From Himantopus leucocephalus (Eukaryota; Chordata; Aves; Charadriiformes; Recurvirostridae): a DNA stretch of 64,000 nt. The stretch is from positions 28,765,918 through 28,829,917 of the forward strand of contig RSEF01000006.1 in NCBI GenBank assembly GCA_003993805.1. Direction: 5' to 3'. The position numbers were made by a program, and so were the translations under genes. Each line of letters opens with the position of its first letter. The first letter of the stretch is position 1. Positions 1 through 11,845 of the stretch are shown piece after piece. The notes below the pieces were generated by a model. The model searched no databases. It was not told the origin of the DNA and saw only the letters and a list, made by a program, of their open reading frames with translations.

Positions 1-24
1 TCTCACCAAGTGGGCTTGGTGAGA
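1..24. repeat. perfect inverted repeat, 10-bp arms, 4-nt loop
   Basis: TCTCACCAAG (1-10) is the exact reverse complement of CTTGGTGAGA (15-24), separated by TGGG. As RNA it would form a 10-bp hairpin with a tetraloop. The left arm begins at the first base of the window, so the stem may continue outside and its real length is unknown. No gene is visible beside it. Confidence 0.7.
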
Positions 25-3000
25 GCCCATGAGGCCAACAGTGGCTGACAGAGAGGCTTCTGACAATGCTGCCAAGCGAGGACAGGGACTTTCCTGGTAT
101 TCCAAACCAAATTCCCCCTATGGACTCAATACAACTCTTGGTACAAGCAAAACTTAGAGGACTGAAATACACATCTCTTCTGTCTATGCGTCTTTGCACT
201 CATACTCCTTCTCCAGCATTGTACGCACCTTTCTTCCTCTGCCTCAGCTCAGACAGAACTCCTTGTTCTGCTGGGGCTTCTGCATAGCAGAGGACTTCAA
301 AACCGTCGCTTAATTTGTGTTTGCACTTCTAAGTACTGAATGAAGGTGTTAGGCAGAGGCAGGTTCTTTCCAAGTATTTGTGTATAAACATGAAAGTTAC
401 AACCTTCTGCTCCTCGCTCCTTTCATCTTTTCAAGCTCACAGATAAAATGCAGTTGGGTTTTTGGACTTTACAAAAGTTTTATTAAAAGGGTGACTCAGA
501 CTCAGAAGTTCTTCTGCTGAGCTCCTTTTCTCTTTCTCCATTTCTTTTCTTTTGTTTTTTTTTTTTTCTTCCTTTTTCTGCTGCTTAGCTTGCTACTTCT
601 CCCATTTAATCCTTTTCAGCACTAGTTTGAAACGGTTTTGGTGGACATCTTGTTGCATTGTTGCTTTGCAGGACGTCAAGGCTGTGCACCTTGGGGTCTC
701 ATTTGTTACAGCCCCCAAATCTGTCCACAGCACAGGCCCTGTCACCTCTGATGTGGATGAAAATTTGTGGAAAATGGATTATTTCAGTATTGCGTTGCCA
801 GTTTACCTCCAGACCTTCATGGGGAGAGGTACTAAGGATGTCTCTCCATTGACAACAGAGAGAGCACAGATTAAAATATCCAATTTTCAGATCTTTTCAG
901 AGATCTTTCAGATCTCTTCTTGATATTCAAGCTCAAGAAATATTTCAGCAAAAAGGTGGGAATTGGAACAGGAACGGCAATGATATATCACAAAGAGAGA
1001 TGCCTTTGAATGCTGCCATATCGTCCAGCAAACAGAAATAACTTCTGCTCCCGCAGGTTCTCAGCAGGTTCCCAGCTTTCTTTTCTTTGTCACTCTTCAG
1101 GTAGTTTGGTCTATTTACACCCAGCTTCATTTCTTATATTGATACTGACTGGAAAGTAGCATTGACATGTAAAATAACACCGATAATTTCAACAGTTGGT
1201 ACTTACATGTCTAGGTTACAGTGCCCAGGTAACTGTAATGAAGATGTTAATGATAAAACCAGAAGTAGGATCAAGGAATCCTGAGACTTTTTGTGCTTTA
1301 CGATCAAAGATACAGAGCAGCTGTAAATATGCAGGTCAGTGACATATGATACTGAACCTTCCATTAGTTCCAATTTTCTTTTAATCTTCTGACCGAAATC
1401 TGAGCAATGAACACCCTAGTTACAAATATCTCCTTTTTGGGAACAGAGGTAATTATCAGACATCAGGACTTCCATGAGTGAATCGCTCTAGTGACTTTCA
1501 GGATGAACCCCATACACATATGGCTCCTGTTGGAAGTTTGCATTATTTGCTTGACTTGACTTTTGTGTCAGCTGGAATCTGATAATTTAACTGATAATAA
1601 CTTGTACTGGTGCAGCTGTTTGTCTTCCAGTACTCTATGAAGTATTGTTAAAAATTTGCTGCTCCAAAGGTTATATAGAGGTTAGGTCCTTGAGGTATGC
1701 TTTTATTTTTTATTTTTCATAATGCTGAGAGCAGTAGCTATAATTTAACCTTTCTTGTGCCTGAAACAAAGCTTGCTGAACTCCATTACAATGACTTCAA
1801 TGCCTTGACTTACAAGTCTCAGTCTATATGTGGAGACAAAAAATATCCTAATATCCTGAAAAGTGATTAGTTCTTTTACGTGATTGCCAATGTGACATTC
1901 ACCCACAGACATCTCTACAGTTTTCTGAGATTAAGATACTGGCCACACTGATTAGACTGGGCCAAGGATATAGGCTATCGGTGGAATTTGCAGTTTTTTC
2001 CTTTTAATGAGTATTTTAATGAGGATTTTCCTTGTTCAAATTCTATCCACTGCCTTGGCATAAAAGTTCAATGCAAGCTTTCTTTTGAGGTCCACAAAGA
2101 ATTCCTTTAATTTACGGTCAGATAGTTGCAAACAATGAGATTATCATCTCCCCGGTGAGAGGAGGCAATGTCTTGCATACTTTTGTGCAGATCATTTCCA
2201 GAAAAGGTTAAGATAATCCATTTTATTTTGCATTGCAAGATGCTGGAAGCACAGCAGCTTTCAATTTCTGCAGTTCAGCTAAGGGTAGGTAAGTTCTTTA
2301 AATATGTATTAGTATCAGTATAAATTCAATATACATTAATATAAAAAAAGTGTTGTTGATTGCTTGGGACCTGTGACCCTACCTGTGCTAACCAGTGATA
2401 TAGAGACTTTAAAAATCTGAGTTTGTTGCTGAAAGGAATGCACTTTAGATGCTTTTTTCCCATTCAGTTTTTTGAATTGGTCATGTTGCACTGTGCTGAA
2501 AATCTTCTCTGTGGTCTCTGGGGGTTGGTGCAGGGAGGATCTGTAAACCTGTAGGACAATGTGATGTTCAGCTGAGGAACTCCCACTTCTCACGAAGCCC
2601 ACCTCCTCCCCAGGCTCACTCGGCATCTGGACAGCAGCCACCCACATGGAGCACATTAACGGATTAAGTCTTTAATGACAATTTTTAAATGCCGTTATTA
2701 AATGGGGACTTCCATCCTGTAGGACACTTGAAAAATAACATTTGTAAAACTGCTTCCTGAGCAGTACATTCCCTTTTCCATTATCTCATCTATTTGTATG
2801 CTAATAGGAATTCTTCTTCCTTTCTACTCAGTCTCTTCTTGAGCAGTTCAACACAGAATTCATGACTCTGTGTTTTGTGCTGTCAAGATTTTACTTACAT
2901 TTTTTAAAAAATGGTATCTCAATAATTAATTACAGATTAATTATTGACAAAGAATCAGCAGATGCAAAAGAAGAGTGCTCTGTACCTGAGAGGCTTTTCA

Positions 3001-3552
3001 AACAGATATCTCTGCAACATCACAGGTATATATTTACTTTTAGTATTCAGTTATCAGAAATAAATCAGTGCTTGTCTAGCATTTGATGCTTCACATGATA
3101 CCACAAGCTTCTGCAAAAAATTAGCATTTCCTCTCAAAGTATATCCATAACCAATATGCACATCTATTAAAAATATCTCCCAAGAGAAAAATATACTAGT
3201 GTATCCAGACGACACTTCTGTGAAGGAAGTCCCGCATATTTAGGAAGCACAGCTTTCCTATCAGAGAAACTAAGTTAAGACCAGACACATAATTTTGCAA
3301 TTTTATGCTTGTTTGAAAATGCTTATAGGATCTGAATTTTCACATATATTAGTAACAGCTCTGTAGTTCATTCAAGAAAGTTACGGAAACTTCAATGCCT
3401 GCTGAAAGAATTTGTCTTTAGCCAAAGTTTTCAGTATCTTTTCTGATGCAGGAAGGGCTCCTGCTGAGCTTAGTGTGCATGTCTAAACCTCAATAAGGGT
3501 TTTGGATACCTGGTCTTAGCCCAATGTAATGTGAGTAATGCTAACTCCCTTG
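25..3552. other. non-coding AT-rich DNA, no gene recognised
   Basis: No recognisable exon on either strand. The frames of 60-120 codons here have no family features, and one of them begins at TTG inside a T-rich tract. The stretch holds a pyrimidine-rich run at about 530-580, including an uninterrupted T run after position 554. A short inverted repeat TTACAGT/ACTGTAA lies at 1216-1238, and an isolated consensus-like donor TAG|GTAAGT near 2288-2296 has no convincing exon before it. Confidence 0.6.
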
Positions 3553-3712
3553 TGAATCACTAACTCAAGGAATGGTTCAGGCTGGAAGGGACCTCTGGAG
3601 GTTGTCCAGCCCAACCTCCAGCCCAAGGCAGGGTCAACTCCTAGGGCAGGTCAGGTTGCTCAAGACTTTGGGCTAAGGGTGGAGAGTCCACAGACTCTCT
3701 GATCCCATGTTT
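3553..3712 (-). mobile_element. CR1 LINE, old 3'-tail fragment
   Basis: Read on the minus strand this is the CR1 3' end: the reverse complement of 3655-3667 gives the tail motif TTGAGCAACCTG. It then runs through the gap-rich linker and the GGTCCCTTCCAGCC block and ends in a degraded remnant of the terminal ATTCTATG-type repeats near 3553. Only about 160 bases remain and several motif bases have changed, so it looks older than the copies at 8.6, 36.7 and 48 kb. It has no coding capacity. Confidence 0.8.
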
Positions 3713-4782
3713 CAGTGATTTATGGCTTTCACGGTAAATGTTTTTTTCTTTATGTCCTTGTGATTGTTTTCCCTCATGCTTTTATTGGGCTTCTACAAGA
3801 GGAGCCTGGCTGCCTGGTTCATTTTCCATAATCTCCTTTCAGGTGTGAAAGACGGCAACCAAATTCCTCCTTAAGCTTCTCACTCCCAGACCGAACATCC
3901 CCTGTGCTTCCACCCTTCCCACTTGCAGTGTGTGCTCCAGCCCCCAACCACACTGATGGCCTTTGGACGGGCCCCCCCGCCAGGATGTCAGCAAACCATG
4001 TTTACATCTTGTATGTGCCACATACACACAGCTGTGAGTATGGACTTTTACTGCAGGTCAAGTGACACACCCAGGTATGTCTGAGCTCTGAGCAATGTTG
4101 GCCAGATCCAGAAACATATGTACTTTTTTCCCAGATCTCTGATTAAGTCTGTTGATATAATCTGTTCTCTGCTCTTTCACATCTCTGCAGAGAACTGGCT
4201 TTGAAGGGCTGAGTGTGGTAGGGAGAGTCTTCCTCTTTAATATGATTCTAAAATATTTAAGAGTTTAGACTAGGGAAGTAATTTCAGGGCCTAGTTCAAC
4301 ATTACATCTCTCTTAATGAAAACCCATCTTCAAAGAGCTGCTTCAAGGCCCAGGGATGCCAAAAAGAATGTTTCCATTGACTTTTGTCCTCTTTGCTTTC
4401 TGTTCTAAAGACAATCCAATTTTCAACGAAGTTAGCAACTGCATTTGGCATAAAACATGGGCCAATTTCACATCTCAGCTACCTCAAGGAGAGATGACTC
4501 CAAGGCTGAGCTTCTGTTCTCATGAAGAACAGCATAAAAACCAGGCTCCTTGTTAGCAACACAAAAAGCTCTGTGTGGGGAAATGAGCTGTCTTTGGAAC
4601 GGCACAACTGATATTTTAGCCTCAGGATCCTTTTCTCTTCTAAAGGTCACAGCACGATTTTAAACACAGAATATTGCAATGCATTTAAATACCTGAAATC
4701 TAGGGTAAATAAGGTCTACCTAATATAAAACAGAAATGAAGAAATCACATCTACCTTCCTCATGCCAGAATTGAGAGCTGGT
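3713..4782. other. non-coding DNA between two CR1 fragments
   Basis: Nothing recognisable apart from a C run in GGGCCCCCCCGCC (about 3969-3981). The ATG frame at 4356-4556 (66 codons) has no family features and is overlapped by a minus-strand frame. Confidence 0.5.
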
Positions 4783-5155
4783 ATTGTTCAGCTTGGAGGT
4801 GACAAGGCTCAGGGGGAACTTATCTATGCGTATAAACACCTGCTGGGAGGAGTAAAGAAGATGGAGCCGGACTCTTCACAGTGATGTCTGATGACAGGAT
4901 AAGAAGCAAAGGGAACAAATTGAAATACAGAAAATTCCATTTAAACATAAGAAAAAATCACTTTTCCTGTGAGGCTGGTTGAACACAGGCACAGGCTGCC
5001 CAGAGAGGCTGTGGAGGCTCCATCCTTAGGGCTGTTCAAAACCCAGCTGGACACAGCCCTGAGCAACCTGCGGCAGCTGACCCTACTCTGAGTAGGGATC
5101 TGGAAGGTCTCCAAAGGTGCGTGCCCACCTCACCCATTCTGTGATGCTTTGATTG
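4783..5155 (+). mobile_element. CR1 LINE, 3' fragment including end of ORF2
   Basis: This is a plus-strand CR1 3' portion, truncated at its 5' end. It starts in the segment coding for the C-terminal tail of ORF2 (GTTCAGCTTGGAGGTGACAA, compare GTTCAGCCTGGAGAAGAGAA in related copies) and passes the block that encodes the HWN/LPREV-like tail (GGCTGCCCAGAGAGGCTGTG). It ends in CCATTCTGTGATGC near 5150, which matches the terminal repeat. Indels and substitutions have destroyed the frame. The wording differs from the 34 and 48 kb copies, so this is probably a different and older CR1 subfamily (inference). Confidence 0.85.
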
Positions 5156-6240
5156 GAGTACACAAAGGTTTTTTGCAAGACGTTGAAGAAAACAGTATGC
5201 TATGTAATGTCGAATATCACCAAGGCCACTAGGAGCTGCTAAGTCCTGAATACCACTTTGAGAGAAATTCAGAGGAAGACTTCACTGTAGCTGAGAATAT
5301 GTGTTTGTAACACAGAATTATGATGGGCACATGTTAATTGTTCTCCACCAAAATGTAGGCTTTTTAAAAAACTTTTTTATCCTAGGAAAAACATCGTCAT
5401 TAAAGTATTTGAACCTTCAAAACATGCCAGTCATTCTATCTGTAAGATGGTAAAACCAGCAAATCGCTCTCATGACTATTTCTTTACTAAAAAATCAATG
5501 AAATTGAAACTACCTCAGTATGCATGTATTGACTTTTATTCCTCACACTGATTTAACTGCAAAGGCCTATTAAAACAGAGATCAAAGCATCTATCAAGGA
5601 GTTCACTTAGCTCTGCAAAAGCATACAGTACTTAGAAGAGAATATAAGAAAATGACAGAAAATACAGGTTTACAATGTAATTTCTGATGGAAGTGTAATG
5701 GGTGCTTATTGTACTAAATCCTGCTGCAGAGAAAATGCCTTGGACTTTGGCTGGAGAGAGAACAGGATGAAGGACAAAGTTTTATTGCACTTTTGCCGAA
5801 TAGAAGGTGAATAACACACCAGAAGTTTCAATGAGTATTGAATATGAAAGCTGGATCTGAGTCCTAATCTGATGTCTTCATCACAATACAGTCTTTCCTC
5901 GTGTTATACAGAGAGAGGGATAAGCTATATTCCAAATAACCTCTGATCTGTGCACTTGAATTAAAGAACATAAAGGAGTGAACACCACCACGCGAGCAGC
6001 CGTGGAGTGGCATGAAGATAGATGGTGTCTGGGATGAGACGGGGCTAAAAGAAGAGAAGAAGCTGTAGGGTTTTTTCCATTGCAGTGAGTCACGTAAAGC
6101 AGGAACAAACACATAAACTGAAGATTTTTTCCTTTCTCTTTCAACTGCCACAAAGAAACCGTCTCAGCAGCCACATAATTAAAGCAACCTGAGCTTCTCT
6201 CATGCACAGGGAGTAATTGTTTCTTGCTTGCAGAAGGAAA

Positions 6241-6274
6241 TGCACACACGTGTGCACGTGTGCACACATACACA
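6241..6274. repeat. 34-bp alternating purine-pyrimidine tract with two CACGTG E-boxes
   Basis: Every base from 6241 to 6274 alternates pyrimidine/purine, the pattern that favours Z-DNA under negative supercoiling. Two palindromic CACGTG hexamers, the class bound by MYC/MAX, USF and CLOCK-BMAL bHLH factors, lie at 6247-6252 and 6255-6260, 8 bp apart from start to start. Whether either property is used in vivo cannot be seen from sequence. Confidence 0.7.
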
Positions 6275-6931
6275 ATTAAAAATGGTTTAAAAATGTCATA
6301 TTTGACTTCCTGGCTAGTTTGACAATTCTCTTCAAAAATAGCTCTCATGACTGCAGGCTGGCAGAGCTGTTCCTGCCTTGTTTTAAATGGGAAAACTCAA
6401 TTAGAGTTTGAATCTGTTGCACTGAAATGGAATTGTCTCTTGCAGGCAGAGCTCGGTCATGGACACGGAACAGCGTGGGCGAGAGGGGAGAGGAGGAGGA
6501 CATGCCTGTGCGGAGGGAAGGTTGTAGGGGGCTTTGAGCTGGTTGGACAGGGATTTCCCACGTGCTGTTACTCTGGAAAGGGAACTTCATTGCTCTTCTC
6601 CAAACAGTTCAAGGAACTGCTTCTTCTTCCAGGCTTTTGCTCTCCAAACCCCTCCGTACCTGATGAGACCTGCTGGGTCTGGGGGTGGCAGGGAGCTGGC
6701 ATCCAGCAGCTCATGGGCACAGAGCAGTGACTCGGTTCATGAGGATGATCTCCCTTTGCTTTGCCTCTCTGACTTTGAACAAATCTCCACCCTTCCCCAG
6801 ACTCTTTCCCTCAGGTTTAAAGATGCCATTTGTGTTCCTGTAGTCCAGAAATATTTGTGAGGATCTTGGCTAGGCTGGAGTTTAGGGACTGGCAAAATAT
6901 TTGGCTTTTGGTGGCAGGTTCACCACAGGAG

Positions 6932-6964
6932 ACACACACACACCACACACACACACACACACAC
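6932..6964. repeat. (CA)n microsatellite, interrupted
   Basis: CA dinucleotides run from 6932 to 6964 with one CC interruption near 6943-6944. Expect length polymorphism. Confidence 0.95.
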
Positions 6965-7621
6965 CCCGCCCCTTGCTTGTCCCTCCCAGTGTCCCATCGC
7001 TGTCCCGTGTCTCCTCACTGCCTCCACAGCAGACTGTTTCCAGCTGTAAGTAGAGGCACTTCAATACTGCTTCTGCTCCTGGGAGCCCTGAGCTGGCCTC
7101 CACATTTTTCTCATCATCGTGCACTGAGATATAAGTCTAGAAATCACGGACTCTTCCCCTGCCTCTCTTGTCTGGGATCTCAGCCTGAGCCTTAGTTTCC
7201 ATTTGCTCTGTAAGTCATGTGTGTTAAACCGCTCCTCATAAATAGCAGCTTCCAGCATGACTTCTTTCATCTATGGCTTGTATTTGTGTGTGAGAGGGAG
7301 AAAACAGGTCTCATTTACATCAGAGCAGCTGGCTCCTCTGATCTGCCACCTGGAGACTGGGCTGACAGGGAACGTGTGTCTGCAAACAGGCCAGACCTTT
7401 GCCCCCTCCAGCTGTGCCTTTCTCTGCTTTTGTCACCCTGCTGGCAGGGGGCAAATGGAACCCTTGACCCAACGCTTTGGGACCTGCTGGACACTGTTAG
7501 TGGTTGTTATGGATTGCAAAGAGGATGCACAAGCCTTAGCAGTGGAGCAGGCTCCTCTGGCGAAACAGTGCGGAGATTCAGGTGTGTTCATGGAAGCAAA
7601 CAAAGAGAAGGCCTTGTGCAT

Positions 7622-7650
7622 GGGTAGGATGGGACAGTGGGCAGGCAGGG
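7622..7650 (+). other. potential G-quadruplex, plus strand
   Basis: Four GGG tracts at 7622-7624, 7631-7633, 7639-7641 and 7648-7650 are separated by loops of 6, 5 and 6 bases. This satisfies the usual G3N1-7 rule. No promoter or exon is identified beside it. Confidence 0.5.
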
Positions 7651-7667
7651 CTCAGGTCTGCTCTGAT

Positions 7668-7685
7668 CCCCCCCTGCCCCTACCC
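7668..7685 (-). other. potential G-quadruplex, minus strand
   Basis: C7-TG-C4-TA-C3 on the plus strand gives four G tracts on the minus strand with loops of 1, 2 and 2 bases, a compact and usually stable arrangement. It lies 17 bp from the plus-strand motif at 7622-7650. Confidence 0.5.
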
Positions 7686-8644
7686 GAACTATGCCAGTTA
7701 GTAACCAGGCTATGAAAACCTACTGGAGATGTTTGTGTGTACTGTATTGCCCTTTGTCCAGGGGAAAGGGCGATAATGATCAAATATTTTTACAGAATAA
7801 CTGTTGTCCTTGGAGAACCTGTTGCAGAAGAGGTGTTTATGTCTTCCTATAGGTATGTTGTGTGCAGATGAGACCAGATGGAGATGAAGGAGTTTTGATA
7901 GCCAGGCCTTAGCCGCACACTCAGGGGAGCCCTGGGTAAGGGTTAGTGCCCTGCACTGAGATGCGGCTATAGTCTACCTGTCCTTTGAGCAGGTTAATGC
8001 TTTAAAGCTCTTCACTGCAGGCTCCTGCTGCTCTTGCACGCATGGATGGATGCATGTGCGTGGTCTGAATCAAGGAGGTGTTGAATGTACTCGGGTTACC
8101 CTGTCATTGACATGAAGGGGTTGAAATGTTCATGCTGGGGCAGGCCAGGAACGTTTGAAAAACTGTGGCCGTTACTGTAATAGTGCTCTCCATACTCCAA
8201 GGAGATAGTCCAGGGACTTTTGGCTTCTACCTGATTTTTTTTTTTTTTCCCCAGTAGGTTGGGATTTTCTTTGGAGTCAGTTTCAAAAGAGCAAAGGAGA
8301 GGGTTTGGGAAAAAAATGCCATATATGAATTCTGAAAATCACATTGTGGTTGGCAAAGGCAAGGCCAGTTAGCAAGGCAAGAGCCATGGCTGTGCAGCAG
8401 GGGGGATTTTCTGAGGAGGGTGTTCACAACAAAGTTATAGGGTGTCTGTGACACTTTTGCAGGAACAGGGAGAAACCCATCAATGCTAAAGCTGTGATGG
8501 GGCCAACAGCTGCCTGAAGTTCCCAGGGCTGAGTAGGGCCCTCGGCAAATGTCAGAGCTTGTCAGTGAGAAGGGGAGATTGCTCTCACTGGAACAAGTCC
8601 CACAGAGACAGACAGGGAAATTTGCTGGAAAGGTGTCCTGAGAA

Positions 8645-8855
8645 CCATGGAATCATGGAATGGTTAGAGTTAGAAGGGACCTTAAAGACCACCTAGTTCC
8701 AACCCCCTGCCATGGGCAGGGACAACTTTCACTAGACCCGGTTGCTCAAAGCCCTATCCAGCCTGGCCTTGAGCACTTTGAGGGATAGGGCATCCACAAC
8801 TTCTCTGAGCAACCCGTTCCAGTGTCTCACCATCCTCAGAAGAACTAGCAGAGCT
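8645..8855 (-). mobile_element. CR1 LINE, 3' tail on minus strand with ORF2 C-terminus
   Basis: On the minus strand, from about 8855 down to 8735, an open frame encodes the last residues of CR1 ORF2, including VRHWNGLLREVVDA and ending ARLDRALSNRV before a TAG stop. It is followed by the 3' untranslated block with GGTTGGAACTAGG and by the terminal repeats CCATTCCATGATTCCATGG (8647-8665 on the minus strand). The 5' part is missing, the usual result of incomplete reverse transcription. The tail matches the 34 kb copy closely, so both probably belong to the same CR1 group (inference). Confidence 0.92.
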
Positions 8856-11845
8856 GTGGTGGCAAAAGGGTGAAGCTGAGGAACAAACTCGTACCTCAGG
8901 CTATGGCTCCTGCAGTGAGAGCAGTGACTGCGGCACCTGGGAGAAACTCCAGGATGAGGGATGGTGATGGGAATGAGGATCAGGCCCGAGAGGGATCTGT
9001 TCCTGGTCACGCACTGCAGACACCAGCCATGTGGCCAGCTCTGCCTGCAGCTGAAGTTTTACTGATCTCAGAAGAGAAAGAGCTAAAGTGAAACCAAAAG
9101 CTTCTGCTTTGAGGTTGTCTAGAAAGAGGTAAATATGACTCAAAAGAGAGGTCAAGCACTTCTAACACAGCATGTCTATAAAGCACATCATCCCCCTGGC
9201 CAGGTTTGCTGCCCTGTGCCAGCCTGTGTCCCCAGCTAATGCTGCGGAGAGACATCCCAGTCCCCCAGCCAAGCGGAATGAAGAGGTGGGGGCTGCCGGA
9301 GACATCAGGGGAAGGGAAATTTCGTTCTCATGCTGGGCCGAGGGAGAGGAGGTGCCACCAGCCAGTGGTCATCGGCGGTGGCCGGTTCAGAAGGACCAGG
9401 TGAGGAAAAATCCATCGCTGAGTGGAGTGGCAAGTGGTGGGGCTGCCTGTGTGCAGCCACAGAGCCCTCTTGTGTTGTCTGCTGGGCTGCAGACCAGACA
9501 GAAGAGCAGTCTTTTCCTTTCACAAGACCAAGGATGGTAAAAAATGAGTGGCTTAGGTTGGGTTTTTTTTCCCCCCTTAGAAGTTTTCAGCTTGTGGGTA
9601 TTTCTAGAAGGCAAGAATGGGAGGAATGAAATGATCCAAGTCCCTATTCTCTGTGGGCGGAGGGGATATATTCCGCACATCTGAAGAGCCATACACCAGG
9701 AGGAGGGATTTTCACTGGAGCTGTTCCCGTGGTGTTACCTGTTATTAATTAGTTGATTTTACAGTCAATATTATGGCTTCTTGCAGAAACCCAATCCCCA
9801 AAAACTTATTGTTTCAGCCAGAAGAAATCTATAAAAAATTGTTTTTCTTACAAGAATCCCATTCATGTTTTCTTTTCTGTGGAAAATAGACACTGTTTTT
9901 CAAAAGTAAAGGGACAAAAACACCCTTTGGCTGAACTGTCTCTGAAAAGTAAAAGTTCAGGCATCCTTCCTTCAGGCAATATTAAAGCCACAATAGGCTG
10001 TTCCACCCCACGTTTTTTGTTCTGACCTGTGCAATCATTGCTACAAAAGGAAAAATTGTTAGTGGAGAAGAAGAAAGGAGACAAGGTTTTACCAGCCACC
10101 TTTTTCTTTTATGAAATAGCGGTTATATTTACTCCCTTCTGCAGTGTTCTATGCTTTGCTCCTGCTCCTGCAAAACCCCTAAGTTTCTGCCTAAGTTTAA
10201 GGCCGCAAATAACCACCTTCGCTGCAATCTCCCTTTAGGGGAGGCCACCTTAGGCACAAGGGCTTTGTGCAGTGGAGGATCATGAAGTACCAGGGAGCCC
10301 TGCTCAAGTGGAGTCCCCAGGGAGACAATACTGTCTTCCCCTGGCAGTCACACATCATTGAACAGAAACCACAAGCAGCTTAAATATCGTAGGATTTTTT
10401 TCCTTACAATGACACAGGTATGCTTGCCTCTCTTTTTAATGGTTTCAGAAAGTGTAAAGCCAGAAAGGACTATTAGATCATTTTAATTTGCTCACTGATG
10501 GTGTTATGTGAAGTCTTCTATTAACTAGGCATTCATCTCCAGCAGATACCACCAGCACGGAAAACAGGTGTCATCAAAGCTAAGAATGCTTTAAAACTGC
10601 TGTGGGAGGAGAAAAAGTGTGGAAAATGCTTATCAAAATGTGTCCCATGCTGCAGAAAAAGGTAAATGTTTTCCTTCCCTCTGTCTCCACTAAATGACAA
10701 TGAATCTGAACAGGGAGAAATTTATTTCCTGCGTTCAGATCCAACGGTCTCCAAGACCCTGAGAATACAAACCAGGACCATATGACTCAATCATCCAAAT
10801 ACAGTGCAAGGGAGGTCTTGTTTTCAGTCACGTCCATAAATAGCAAATAGAGTTGTATGTCAGATTTTTTTTCTTTTCCTATTTATAATCTGCCGAGTAG
10901 ACTCTTCTTGTATGTCTAATATGTTCATGAGGTTAGGAGGAGCTTATGAGAGGTTAGGAAGCTGATGTGTGTTTTGAAATTTCCTATCCACTTTTCCTAA
11001 TAACTGAAGATGTTGTGAAATGAAATAAAATCATTCCAATGATGATGCCATGTATGTGTCAGCTTCTATTTGACTAATGTATCCTGTATTTTGGCTGCTC
11101 AGGATTGGATTTTTGATAACAATTTCTTTTTCTCTGCATTGCTGCCAGCAAGATCCTATTTGATCTCAGTGTTGGCAACAGAAATGTAAGACTGAAGACC
11201 TGTTTTAGTGGTCCCTTTAGTTTACATTGATACCACTTTTAGCCTGAGCTGTTGCATTAGCACCTTACCGAAATATTTGGATTGGAATTCTTTTTTTTTT
11301 TTTTAAGATCTTCCCGTAAAAATTTAAGTAAGTTAGTTCATGAAAATATTTTTACTCATTGCAGATTTGAGAAATACTGCATTATTTCAGAGCAAAGCTC
11401 CTGGGTCTCTCTCTTTGCCATCCTCAGAACGTGTGTTCATAAAAGACTGGAAAGTACATAGATTTGAAAAACAATCAAAATAACTGTGTGTTACAGTGTA
11501 ACGTTTTGCTGTTGCATTGTTGCGCCAAGACAAACAAGGTGCTGCCCAGAGCATTCCCTGGTATAGCTCTAGTTATGCTTTTTTGGTAGGAGACAGATCC
11601 TTAGCCTGGCCCATTGTAGATACAGTTAATATTTCATCCATTTACTGATTCCCTCTCTCATTGTCTTCTTGCAAAGCCACCCCTTCTCCTACTGACTGTA
11701 ACTGAATTGGCTGTCTGTATTAGGTTCTTAGATTCACCATATGCTCTCAGTCTAATATTATTTATTTGAGATTAATGGTAACAACACCAAGACCAATCGA
11801 ATGCAAAGCCTATAGGAGCAGTCACAGAGCATCTTCTTGTGCCAG
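8856..11845. other. non-coding DNA, with one GC-rich block near 9.2-9.5 kb
   Basis: The sequence is GC- and CpG-richer around 9170-9500 (see the exon-like block at 9236-9399), then returns to AT-rich DNA. A T14 run lies at 11291-11304. No gene is recognised. The frames at 9172-9692 overlap on both strands, as expected of stop-poor GC-rich DNA. Confidence 0.5.
9236..9399 (+). other. exon-like block (acceptor and donor, GC/CpG-rich), unproven
   Basis: A pyrimidine-containing acceptor, CCTGTGTCCCCAG, ends at 9235, and a donor match, CCAG|GTGAGG, follows 9399. The 164-bp interval contains eight CpG dinucleotides, well above its surroundings, and is open in two plus-strand frames. I do not recognise the encoded sequence in either frame, and GC-rich DNA is open by chance. 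This is therefore a candidate internal exon or CpG-rich regulatory patch, not a gene call. Confidence 0.15.

Larger units (their letters stand above)
5156..8644. other. non-coding DNA with simple repeats and G-quadruplex motifs
   Basis: No exon recognised. The longest ATG frame is 155 codons on the minus strand (5881-6348). It runs through the alternating CA/TG tract, has no recognisable domain and is likely a chance frame. The Z-DNA-like tract, CA repeat and G-quadruplex motifs in this stretch have their own entries. There is also a T14 run at 8235-8248. Confidence 0.6.

Noticed and set aside
5881..6348. 155-codon ATG frame, minus strand
   Set aside because: It crosses the alternating CA/TG tract, has no recognisable domain and is overlapped by another minus-strand frame; likely chance.
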